64,000 nucleotides of DNA, from the NCBI RefSeq assembly GCF_000346465.2, contig NC_034015.1, forward strand, positions 19,964,462-20,028,461, written 5' to 3'. The notes below the pieces were generated by a model. The model was not told the origin of the DNA. It saw nothing but the letters and a program-made list of their open reading frames with translations, and ran no database searches. This stretch comes from Prunus persica. Its lineage: Eukaryota > Streptophyta > Magnoliopsida > Rosales > Rosaceae. Within the stretch, counting starts at the first letter, position 1. The number at the start of each line of letters is the position of its first letter. The translations under genes were made by a program, and so were the position numbers. Below are positions 1 through 12,612 of the stretch, piece by piece.

Positions 1-123
1 TTGATCAATAGATTCCTCTGGCAGATAAAAAATAACAATTACACAGCATTGGTATAGATGGCATAGATCAAAGATCTTTACTAAAACCAAAATCTTGGGT
101 AATCCTGGACAGTCAAAGAACAT

Positions 124-444
124 CTATAAGTTAGTAATGTCCCCAGGGCTTCGGCTCCTGGATGGCGACTGCACCTCAAAGTTCAGGGGTGAGAACACTG
201 GCCTTGATCCCCTTGAGCGCATACTACTTGGAATGTAATAACAGTAAGCTAGCAGCGCCACTCCTGAGTGATTTCCAAGGGAAATGAGTTCATGAGATTC
301 CTTTGGCTAAAAAAGAACCAATAATGCAAATATATACATATTTTCTAATGACATCAATTAAATAAGGACTTGTTCCTCAGATGTTAGATCAGATATGTTC
401 AATTAAAATGCATAGTGGGTGAAATGAACAATTAAGATAGAAAC

Positions 445-504
<60 letters not shown>

Positions 505-562
505 TACCTGATTATAGACATCTGAGAGAGGAATCGGTATTGGAGTAATTTGGTAAAGTAGC
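124..562 (-). CDS. 3'-terminal exons of an unidentified protein gene
   Basis: Two exons join in phase on the minus strand: 562-508 (ends CAG before GTATGC) and 306-124 (after TTTTTTAG, ending in TAG). The joined peptide runs through LLYQITPIPIPLSDVYNQ, then PKESHELISLGNHSGVALLAY, and ends in a basic, serine-rich tail (SPSRSRSPGDITNL). The frame stays open across the junction and the composition is protein-like, so this looks like the end of a real gene. I do not recognise the family. No further exon is evident between 563 and the casein kinase stop at 1397, and a splice from the kinase's penultimate exon (phase 0) would not fit the phase 1 start. It could be a broken gene copy or an alternative tail. 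The first acceptor (GAAG at 563-566) is weak. Confidence 0.4.
451..500. repeat. (GA)n microsatellite
   Basis: About 25 uninterrupted GA units, in the intron between the two orphan exons. Confidence 0.95.
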
Positions 563-1396
563 CTTCATAACTGCCAATAGCACCTTAGTATATCATAAGT
601 GCCTCTCAACTGTTTTCTGTGTTTTTCAACTTCTCAGATAAGTTTTTAAAAGGCAGCTGAAAACATGTGAAAGTGTCAGAAACAAATTTTCAGTTCCTTT
701 ATCTTAGTTTTCAACAGTTTATAATAAGTTCAAAACTAAAGATAGAAGCTTTTCCAAACATGACCTCTGACCACTTGTCCATTCTGACTTTTTGACACAA
801 CAGAAAAACAGTTTTCTCAAAGCCAATCAGGCCATGATGCTTCTTCATTCAAAATATATAATTTAACGTCACAACAGCCACTTTTAGGAATATTAAAATA
901 GAGAAACACTGTCAACAACAATCAAACTGCAGAGAGACAACTTATTATCTAATAACAAGAGCGGGGGAAAAAATAGTATACACATAATTCATGTTACAAG
1001 AAAAACTTAAATACAAGATTGCTGGGACACTTATGAGATCTATGTACAGCACAGAATCCAAGCTTTGGGTATTCCGTATTTCGTAACCAACACATTTTTA
1101 GTCACATTAAGGAAAAAAAACATAACAAGCTTGCACCAACGAAGGAACTAACTCAATGTCTCCAAAGACGCGTCACCAAGATCTTCATGAATAGATTGCA
1201 AATTTGACCATTAAATCACCATAAATCTGCAGAGCTTCAAAGATGTGCTAGAATCTTCTGGAGCAAATCTGTTGTTAAAACACAGTGGACCACACCCAGT
1301 CAACAATGATGCTAATATGTCAGGTATTTGCTGCAATTAAGAAAGCAGCCACCCAAATAATGACTCAAGTATGGATCCAATGAATTACCATATTGG
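563..1396. other. kinase 3' flank / probable 3' UTR
   Basis: AT-rich sequence downstream of the casein kinase stop. It probably holds the kinase 3' UTR (minus strand). No open frame with coding character was seen on either strand. Confidence 0.5.
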
Positions 1397-4446
<3,050 letters not shown>

Positions 4447-6504
4447 GCCCGAATTCCACGGATCGGGTCTCTCAAATCATAGAACCGGAGCTATAGGTTC
4501 CAATTTTCGATCCGAATCCGAAATCCGATAAATTCAGAAAGAAAGAAAAAATATTTTCGAAAGTGCTTTTTTCCAAGTTGGAACTAAAAAACTGAGGCCA
4601 CACACAGGCGGAGGCTGGGCAACAAGAGACAGATAGGACAGTCGTGGGGGATAAAGAGAGAAACTGGAGGGGTACTTTTGTAACTTTAAAATGGTGGAGA
4701 CCATTGACTTGTTGACCAAGGAGGGATTTGTGTCGTAATGGATAAAGAGATACGGGGATTGTCGTTTTGTATGAGGATATTATTGTCAATTCGTTGTTTT
4801 ACCGCCAAATGAATTACGGTAGAAAGGGCGGGTAGATCGGTTAGGTCAGGAACGTGATTCGCGCGCAGGTTTTGTTCCTGTACGGTGATTATAGACTGTT
4901 TTATTTTGTTTTCCAAACATTTGCTTATCTTGATTTTCCATGATTGAGGTGTACGGTGTACAATGGCTTGCAGCAGGGATTCACCGGACAGCTGGAATAG
5001 TCTCTTGCAGGTGATTGATACTTTCGCGCCGTCGCCGTCTTGTTTTATTGACATCTAAATTTGGTCACGTCGAAATCGGCGGCACAAGCACCAATAATAG
5101 GTGTAGTGGTTTACAGTGCTACCCTTGATAAGAGGCTATATTACGCTTAGGGGCTTTGAAGTGGACTGACTGCCACGAAAAAGAGAAAAGAAAAGCCTTC
5201 AGCGGATAGATATTCATATATGTCGACCACAAAAAGAGACTGATAATATATATATTTTTTAATGGAAAGAATTATCTAATCTTTTTTGTTTAATACCTGT
5301 AATTAGAAAATGATGACTGGTTGGGTGGAGATTTTTCCATCCAAATAGGCTCTTTAAAAGTTTTTGTATAAATTATGCAGTTGTAATGGCTAACTACGTA
5401 GTTTTTGTATTTGTATGGTTTTTCTTTACTTTTTTTATGGGAACCAAATTCCTACACTAAATTAAATTTGTTCTTTTAGTACAAGTGATTAAAGTAGAGG
5501 ATTTTACAAATTTATTCATTGGGTGTCCGGGACTGTGGCTGCATGTGTCCTCAATTGCAAAAGGAATAATTGACAATTTATCCATAGTTTCAAATAGACA
5601 ACAGACTGTGGGGTCAATTCGTGAATAAGGCTAACTAGTTAATGTCGTTTTTGTCCTGCTACATTACCAATTTACAGACGAGTTAGCATGGGTATTTCTT
5701 TTTTTCATGAGAGAAACACAACTTCAGTTTCTAAGTTCTCACGTGTGGTTCCAAAAACAAAATATTGCACAAGGTGCTTGAATAGTTTGCGTCGATTGCC
5801 ATGGACTCTCTCCACCACCAAAGATTTTGGTTTCATGAGATTCTGGTTATCAGACCAGGATTATAGACAGAGAGGTCTAATTAGAGAAGGGTAGAATTCA
5901 ATATTTCAGCAAACAACAATGAGATTCTTAATTTGCCATGACAAGTAGTACAAGTAAAACTGAGATTCTTTCTTTCTCAGCACCGGAAAGCAAGAAGTGA
6001 TCATCAGTACTAGTCTGCATTATGAAGCAGAAACTCTGAAAATAGGAACACTAATTGACGAAACCAAAAGCAATTTCCTGAACCATCATTCCTCATCAAA
6101 TGGACCTTATGTTGAGAGTGTTTGTCCCACATTGAAATATTAAGAGACATAGTCTGGATTTATAAGGTGTTGGGCTACTCCTCCCATTGCCACACGTGCT
6201 CCCACGTCACCCAATATGTGTCCACTTGGGTCTACCTATTTTCACATGAGTTAGCCAAATAATTTAATTATTTTTTCAACCCAAAAATGAAATTACTATT
6301 TGGGGAGATTGTTACCAAGGTTTTATGGAGGAGTTCGAACGTGGCAAGTCAATGTTTTTTATCCACTTACCCGTTGGCGTATTTTATTTTGTTTTCATAA
6401 GAATCCCAATTTCACGTCGTCGTTTCGCTTCGCTCCGTTCAGTTTTACATACTACCACCATCGAAGTCACAGAGCGGAGACAAAAAGAGATCAGATCAAA
6501 GCCA
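4447..6504. other. divergent intergenic region
   Basis: Shared upstream region of the kinase (minus) and the TMEM234-like gene (plus). The kinase-proximal part (4447-5060) is likely its 5' UTR and promoter. The rest is AT-rich. Several short open frames occur but none resembles a known protein. Confidence 0.5.
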
Positions 6505-6921
6505 ATGATCGGAGACGTTGAGAAGATGATCGCGGTGGGCCTCGTTTGGGGCGCCACCAACGCCCTAATGCGCCGCGGCGCTCTCCTCTGGGACCAAGCC
6601 CTCAAATCCTCCTCCTCGGCCCAGGCCCAGGCCCAGCCCGGCAGAATTCACCACAAGCTTCTCACTTCCATCAAGAGCTGGCTCAAGCTCCTCTCAATCT
6701 GGCAGTACACAGTCCCCTTCTTCGTTAACCTCTCGGCCTCCGCTACTTTCTTCGCTATACTCAGCCACACCCCAATCTCCTTGGCCGTGCCCGTCACCAA
6801 TGCGACGACGTTTGCCGCCACTGCCGTCTTTGGGTGGCTCTTGGGGGAACAGACCCACCTCGGCCTCGCTTTGTTCGGTACGGCTTTGATTGTTTTGGGC
6901 ATTTGGCTTTGTATCACGTAA
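6505..6921 (+). CDS. TMEM234: TMEM234-like small membrane protein
   Basis: Single-exon gene of 138 residues with four predicted membrane segments, roughly residues 8-25, 65-90, 92-116 and 120-138. It matches the TMEM234 family, which is a half-length relative of EamA/drug-metabolite transporters: GLVWGATNALMRRGA near the N-terminus, SIWQYTVPFFVNLSAS in the middle, then PISLAVPVTNATTFA and GWLLGE, with a hydrophobic end GTALIVLGIWLC. A Ser/Ala/Gln-rich stretch (near residues 35-47) interrupts the first loop. The start chosen is MIGDVEKMIAVGL because homology begins there; the frame is open further upstream (Met at 6325), but that part has no family features and is probably 5' UTR. The coding part is much more GC-rich than its flanks. 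The family's function in plants is not established. Confidence 0.88.
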   Translation: MIGDVEKMIAVGLVWGATNALMRRGALLWDQALKSSSSAQAQAQPGRIHHKLLTSIKSWLKLLSIWQYTVPFFVNLSASATFFAILSHTPISLAVPVTNATTFAATAVFGWLLGEQTHLGLALFGTALIVLGIWLCIT

Positions 6922-7379
6922 TTGGGATTTCATCTTTTCTGATTGATTAGGTAACACTTCAATTTATGTTTTCTGTTTGTAGAAATTTTACGCGTAGCTA
7001 GCTTGTTTTGTTTTGATTATTGATGTTTGAGTGTTTGGCTGCTCAGAAAAGAGAGGAAAATCAAGAGGAAATTTTGTCATTTTGTTGAAGAATGATACTT
7101 CGTTTTCTCTGAAAATTTATTGATTAAGGTAACTGAAATATAAGCAAAAGAATGAGACAAATGTGAATGAATGGTTAACAAGAAGGAAAAAAAAAAACAC
7201 ACACTTTGTTTGAATTACAGTATAATAAAACATAATAAAAAAGCTCAAACATAGAAAACCAAAAGAAAGTTGTTTCAGTTGTGAACTGAAAGAAGAAAAC
7301 TGGTTAAGGCTGCAGAATCATTCATCTGGTAGAAACGGGATTCGGGTCTCTTTATATAGCTTGATTGCGTAGCCTCAAA
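6922..7379. other. convergent intergenic spacer
   Basis: Holds the 3' ends of the TMEM234-like gene (plus) and the XTH gene (minus). AT-rich, with an A-run near 7186-7196. Nothing else seen. Confidence 0.6.
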
Positions 7380-9166
7380 TCAGAATTGTTGTATAAAACA
7401 TTCAGCAGGTATCTGTCCATTGAACCTTTTAGTATCTTTGCAGTAGTCATAGATCATGAAGCTATCTCTGACCCACTGCAGCTGGCCCCGCTTAGCACTG
7501 CTCAGCTGGCTGTATATAGGGGAGGTCCACCAGTTTGCCGGGGAAGTGGTGCCACATTGACTAATGCTGATGTCTCCGTTCCACTTGCAGGCTCTTGCCC
7601 TGAAGTTTCGAAATCTAGCCGTGAAGGGTGCACTGGTCCAATCTATCTTGACTAGCCCGCCTCTAGTTGCCCAGTTATCAGCATTCCATAAGCTTGAGTA
7701 AACCCTCATCCCTTGCTTGTTGGGGTAAGCAATCCCCTGGTTTTCATAGTTTCGGAAAACACGAATTGGTAGACTATCAACATACCACCTGAAATCATAG
7801 AAGAGAATTTGAGGTGTAGGAATTGTTTGGTTCCATGACGCATGGAACTAGTAGAAATATACTGTGAAATCAGGTAGAATGATTGTGGTAGTGAATCTAT
7901 CATGTTTTTCAGGATCTTAAGAGAGATAGGGGAAAAATGAGCCTTTATTGGGGAAAAGCTTTTCAATTCAGAAGAGCAGTATGTATGCATGTGTGTCTCC
8001 AGTCAAACAGAAAAGGATGATTTTTCACCCTTTTGAGACTGCAAATGAAGGTGCCTCTACCGTAAGTTTAACTTACACAATTTCAGTGGGGTTCCAATGT
8101 ATGGTGTAGTTGTGGAAATCAGCAGTAGGGTCAAACCAGAGATAAAATTGCTGCTCTTTGCTTCCATTTCCTTGTGTATAGACGTTTGTGTGGACAATGT
8201 AAGGTTGTCCAGAAATGTTCCCTAAGAATTCAAAATCTATCTCATCATGTTTGGTTCCTGTCGAGGATAGCTGCACAAATTTGAGTATGGACAATTTGCA
8301 CATGTTAATTTATTATGCAGGTCCTTGTTTAGTCATCAATGGAAGGAGAAAGAATTTGAACTCTATTTGAAAAGTACGTGAAAGTGAGTTTTTCAACACC
8401 TCCCCTGCCTGGGATCTTTTCATCCACATTTCTATATTATCACCTTGAAAATAGCTGATTTGAATTAAGAATAATGAATCTGAGACACAAATTTTTAGGG
8501 TTTTTATGAAGTTTGTATCTTGCCCAAGTTAGTAAGTAACTTACATAGTAGGCTGTTACCGTCCCTGCGGAATTCCCAGGTACCAACTTAATGAGCATCT
8601 CAATGCTTCCGAATAAGAAGCCTCTCTTTGATTGAACAGCAGAACCTGCAAAGCAAAGGCAGAGTATTGTAGTCTGGTTAGAGAAGAAAAACCGACCTCT
8701 GTATGACCTTTTATTCATTTTGTAGATATTTCATCCATGTATATATTCTAATGAATAGATGAGCTAAACAAATTTAGTGCAAAACATGTTGAATGCCATA
8801 TCATGGAAGGATCATGGACTAACAGTTTATGAAACAAACTAATCTGCCTATCCGAAGCTTTATGGATACGTGCAGTATTTCAATCAACCTTTATCCTGCA
8901 ACATCTTGATGATGCAGATAATCTCTGTTTCCTAGCTTATTTATTTGCTTTGGTTTGAAAAGCTATGCCTATGATTAAGCACCTGGATGGTTCTAACCTG
9001 AAAATGGATCCAGCACGAGGTTAAGATCCTCGCCACCATTGCCTTGAATTGTAGCATGCTGGGTACCCCAGGTGATATACATACTCTTGGAAAATTTTGC
9101 ATCAACCAAATTTTGATGAGACACAATGATGCATAGAGCAATCAGAAAAGCTTGCAAAACTGCCAT
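7380..9166 (-). CDS. XTH: xyloglucan endotransglucosylase/hydrolase (XTH)
   Basis: Secreted GH16 enzyme that cuts and rejoins xyloglucan in the cell wall. Four exons, about 291 residues. Exon 1 (8998-9166) encodes a signal peptide ([20 protein letters not shown]) and ITWGTQHA. Exon 2 (about 8545-8645) carries [22 protein letters not shown]. Exon 3 (about 8083-8272) carries the catalytic motif DEIDFEFLG, with the nucleophile and acid/base glutamates, followed at once by an N-glycosylation site (NIS), as is normal for XTHs. Exon 4 (7380-7791) carries [28 protein letters not shown] and the C-terminal XET extension with its paired cysteines (ACKWN, YDYCKD, PAECF). All expected residues are present, so it should be active. 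Subfamily placement needs a tree; the overall pattern fits the common transglucosylase type. Confidence 0.95.
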
Positions 9167-9239
9167 TTTCAACTTCAGTCACAACTAAACTTTGCTCTCT
9201 TGTTTTAAAACAATTGAAACGGGAATGTCTTCTTGTTGG

Positions 9240-9250
9240 TTTATATATAA
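9240..9250 (-). promoter_or_regulatory. TATA box of the XTH gene
   Basis: TTATATATAA lies about 75-85 bases upstream of the XTH start codon, in the usual place for a plant TATA box with a short 5' UTR. Confidence 0.5.
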
Positions 9251-9847
9251 GTTGCCGCACTACAATAAATGATCATAGTCTCTGACTTACAATTTTTCTA
9301 ATTTTTAGAAGAAAACATTTAATTTTAAGTATGCTCCAGTTAAATTGTAAATAATTTTATTTGATTAATAATAAGTTAAATGCTATTTGTACACGGGGTC
9401 GTGGTGTGGTGCCCCAATGTCATCTGCTGTATTTTTGTAAGAGCAGGAGAGAAAGGGTGTCAAGTTGTAAGTGGGGCTTAGCTGGGACGCGTTGTGATTA
9501 GGAGAGAGAGAGTCGTGCTTGGGACTAATTGTTTGTAGTAGGGTTGGCCAGCTGTGAGTTTGCTTAGACGTGCGGCTTGAGGTAAATACTCTTAATTACT
9601 TGATTTTTAAACGTATTTAAAAGACTTATTGACATTTCGTTGGATGATTTTACTTTAAAAAATCAAAGAATGTTGCATAAATCAATATGATACGTAAAGA
9701 ACAATGAATGTATATAACTGAAAGGTTTGCTTGGTGTATATACGTACATAAAACCCAAGAAGCAAGATGGTATGATCAAGGATGATTAATTAATTCATTG
9801 ATTGCTTGATTGTTGATGATGGACTTGGGGCTACGTACAGCCCTAAT
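9251..9847. other. spacer between XTH and glyoxal oxidase genes
   Basis: XTH promoter region and 3' flank of the next minus-strand gene. AT-rich apart from a G-rich stretch at 9385-9580. No gene seen. Confidence 0.5.
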
Positions 9848-12514
9848 TTAATTAAGAATCTGCACCCAGTGACCCACGCTAGGCACACCCCGATGGACCA
9901 CAAAAACCAGGTAGTACCCTGGCGGAGCCAACACGTTTGTCGCCGGGGCCACCACCTGAAGCTTGTAAACCCCGGGGCCAGCTTCTGTGAGCTCATTTTT
10001 ACCCAAAACAAGCAACCTCTGGTTCATCGAGTATCCGTGCGTCGTGAACGGTGGCGAGTACATGGTGACCTTGATGTCCGCCTTGCCAACGGGGTTGTCT
10101 TGGAGCTGGAACTGGAGCGTGAACGGCTGCCCGTACTTCAACTTGGCGTCGGAGGTCTGAGCGATGACGGCGGGCCTGTGGGCTGCCAATGCCGGGTCCA
10201 GGTAAGGCGGCGAGAAGTGCTCCACTCTGAGTTCGGTTGGGTACTTGGCCTTGTAGTCGTAGCCTGGGTTGGTGTTGCTGCCTGCTACCAGGATTTTGCC
10301 ATTGGGGAGCAAGGCCGCCGTTGAGTGGTACATTCTGGCTATTTGGGTCGGGGCTAGGTTCCTGAACCGGGTGCCCGCGTTGTTGTTGGGACTGTAAACC
10401 ACGGGAGTGAAATTGGGTTGCTCCGCCAGGAACCATGCTGATGCGCCTGTTGAAAAAAAAGGTGGTCAAATTGCTACATTTATTTTAACCATGGTATTTA
10501 TAGCATTCTCAAATAAAATGATTTTTTGTATCAAATCCTAATATTATATTAGATTTTGATTATGATTCTTATCATACATAATTGAGCACCTTGTAAATAA
10601 ATGTGCGAAAAAACTAGGACGTACCTTGTTGGGCGCCGTTAATAATCAAGAGGTCTCCGGTGGGGAGGTTGAGCATATCTCCCATGACACGGAGAGAGGG
10701 CATGACTTCGGTGGCCCACTGTGGATTGGGGTCTGTGATCCTAAGCCTGCCGCAGTCTTGCAAGGCCGGAAGGAAGTTTCCTTTGCCTGCAAGACCATAA
10801 GCCTCGGGCTTTGCGCCACCGCAGACAATGACCTCAGCCGGGATGAGTGGAGCGTTGTTGGGGACGCTGAGGTCTATCGGCAGTAGCGCCGACATCCCTG
10901 ATGCCGGGTAGTTTCGTGAACCACCCTTCAACACTGGAAACTCCTTGATGACTGTGTTGGTCTTGGTGCTGAGCAGGACGGAGCGGCTGTTGGCGAGGAT
11001 GAAGAGGTTGCCGTCGGTGGACAGGTGGACGAAAGGGTAGAGGTTGTTTTCGTCTAAGTCGGTGGTCTCGTCGAGGAGTGGGAAGAAAATGGCTTGTTTG
11101 TTGACTTGTCCTTCCGGCGGCACGTACTCAAAGCTATATGACTTGCGACCACCCGCCAGGAAGAATCTTCCATCAGGTAGGGTCACCTGAGTTGCATACC
11201 TATGATCACAAATTAAACAACACATATTTTTAACAAAAGTTTGGAAACCCTAAACCAATTCTTGGTGCTCAAGAAATCAAACTGAGAATTGTCCAAGATG
11301 TACCATCTTGGTTCTGCCAACGCGTTTGGGAGATCCCTATAGTCACAATTTGGACATAAATCGAAGTATCTAACACTTCTTGTTCCATCCATCCAGCCAC
11401 CAGTGCTGATAAAACTGCCATCAGCTGTAAGCCCTCCTGATGAGCACCATGGGTCTGTAGTGATCTGTTGAAGATCACCAAGGTCAGCTTTTGCTCATTA
11501 TTGAAAACAGATTCATAATAAAGATAGAAAATTATCAAACCATTTGCCACACACGAATGTGCGTGGTGTTAAAATGCCGTCTTGTTATATTGTCATACTG
11601 TGAATGATTGATATGGCATTATAAGATTGGTATCGAACCTTGAGTGGCCTAACAGCATTGGTTTCAACATCATATTCAACCCCATGAGACCAACAATCTG
11701 TTTGCTGGACGCCCTTATCATCCTTGAAGGGAAGGCATTCTCCTCTGGGCAATTTGATGTTGGAAATATGAAAGGCTGAGGCATCGTACATCATGAGCTT
11801 GTTGTTTGGGAGCAAATTCAAGTGCATGGCTGACACACCTGCGTCCAATTTAACAACTTCCCATGCCCCCACGTATTGGGTTGGGAAGTCAGGCTGTGCA
11901 GGTGCATCCACCACTGCTTTGACGGGATTAGGCTTATTGCCGGCACCTTCGTCGGGATTCGGTTGCCCGGGATTAGGCTTATTGCCGGCACCTTCGTTGG
12001 GATTCGGTTGCCCGGGATTAGGCTTATTGCCGGCACCTTCGTCGGGATTCGGTTGCCCGGGATTAGGCTTATTGCCGGCACCTTCGTTGGGATTCGGTTG
12101 CCCGGGATTAGGCTTATTGCCGGCACCTTCGTCGGGATTCGGTTGCGCGGGATTAGGCTTATTGCCGGCACCTTCGTCGGGCTTTGGTTGCCCGGGATTA
12201 GGCTTATTGCCGGCATCTTTGTCGGCCTTTGGAATCATGTCGCGAGCTTTCCCAGGCTTAGCAAGATTTCTTAAGCCGACTTCAGCCGCGGCGTCAGGAT
12301 CACCCCCAGCGGCAACAGCTTCAGGATCACCCCAAAAGGCGCCAAGGCGATGGCCCCGGAGCCAGTTGTGATGGCCCAAGAGCCCGTCTGGTACGTGGAA
12401 AGGGTTGCCAAAAGGAACAGGAAATTGGGGGAAATGGACTAATTGTGCATTAATGCCATTGATGATGAAGAGAAGAGGAAGAAGGCAGAGAAGCTTGGTG
12501 TGCAAGGTAGCCAT
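9848..12514 (-). CDS. GLOX: glyoxal/galactose-oxidase-like copper enzyme with repeat extension
   Basis: Secreted copper-radical oxidase of the aldehyde oxidase GLOX family, which oxidises aldehydes to acids and makes H2O2 at the cell wall. Four exons, near 750 residues, about 200 longer than a usual GLOX. Exon 1 (11639-12514) has a signal peptide (MATLHTKLLCLLPLLFIING), then a Pro/Asn/Gly-rich insert with seven 15-residue repeats, then the start of the beta-propeller. Exon 2 (about 11303-11475) has DPWCSSGG and RSVRYFDLCPNCDYRDLP. Exons 3 and 4 give RWYATQVTLPDGRFFLAGG, the core RMYHSTAALLPNGKILVAGS, and the C-terminal SVGHWVQILN. The copper-radical site appears complete by family comparison: Cys in WCSSGG, Tyr in RWYAT, the Tyr-His pair in MYHS and His in VGHW. 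The exon 2/3 junction restores RWYAT. It follows the XTH gene's strand and also acts in the wall. Confidence 0.93.
11924..12238. repeat. seven 45-bp in-frame tandem repeats
   Basis: Units start at 11924, 11969, 12014, 12059, 12104, 12149 and 12194, exactly 45 bases apart, and encode a 15-residue unit of the type EGAGNKPNPGQPNPD in the glyoxal oxidase. Most copies differ by only one or a few bases; the last is more divergent. A GTC/GTT difference alternates over the first five copies, pointing to growth by 90-bp doublets. Confidence 0.97.
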
Positions 12515-12602
12515 TGAAGAATCTGAATTTCTTCAATGACTCGTTGCCTGCTGGTGTGCTTCTCTAATATATTTTGCTTCCCTGCTTTTCCTCCCCATCT
12601 CT

Positions 12603-12612
12603 CTTTTATAAT
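12603..12612 (-). promoter_or_regulatory. TATA box of the glyoxal oxidase gene
   Basis: ATTATAAAAG on the minus strand, about 90-100 bases upstream of the start codon. Confidence 0.45.

Noticed and set aside
4686..5054. 122-residue minus-strand open frame upstream of the kinase
   Set aside because: No family resemblance, no splice partners, unremarkable composition; lies in promoter/5' UTR DNA.
4963..5058. Short plus-strand frame MACSRDSPDSWNSLLQ with a possible donor after it
   Set aside because: No downstream exon found that continues it.
6325..6504. Upstream in-frame start of the TMEM234-like gene
   Set aside because: The extra residues show no family features; homology begins at 6505.
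8902..8924. ATCTTGATGATGC in XTH intron 1, shared with miR172
   Set aside because: Only a 13-base match, the 3' part differs and no matching hairpin arm was seen.
11793..12371. Long open frames on the plus strand and in other minus frames through the glyoxal oxidase repeats
   Set aside because: By-products of a 45-base repeat whose length is a multiple of three; the secreted-enzyme frame continues into real domains.
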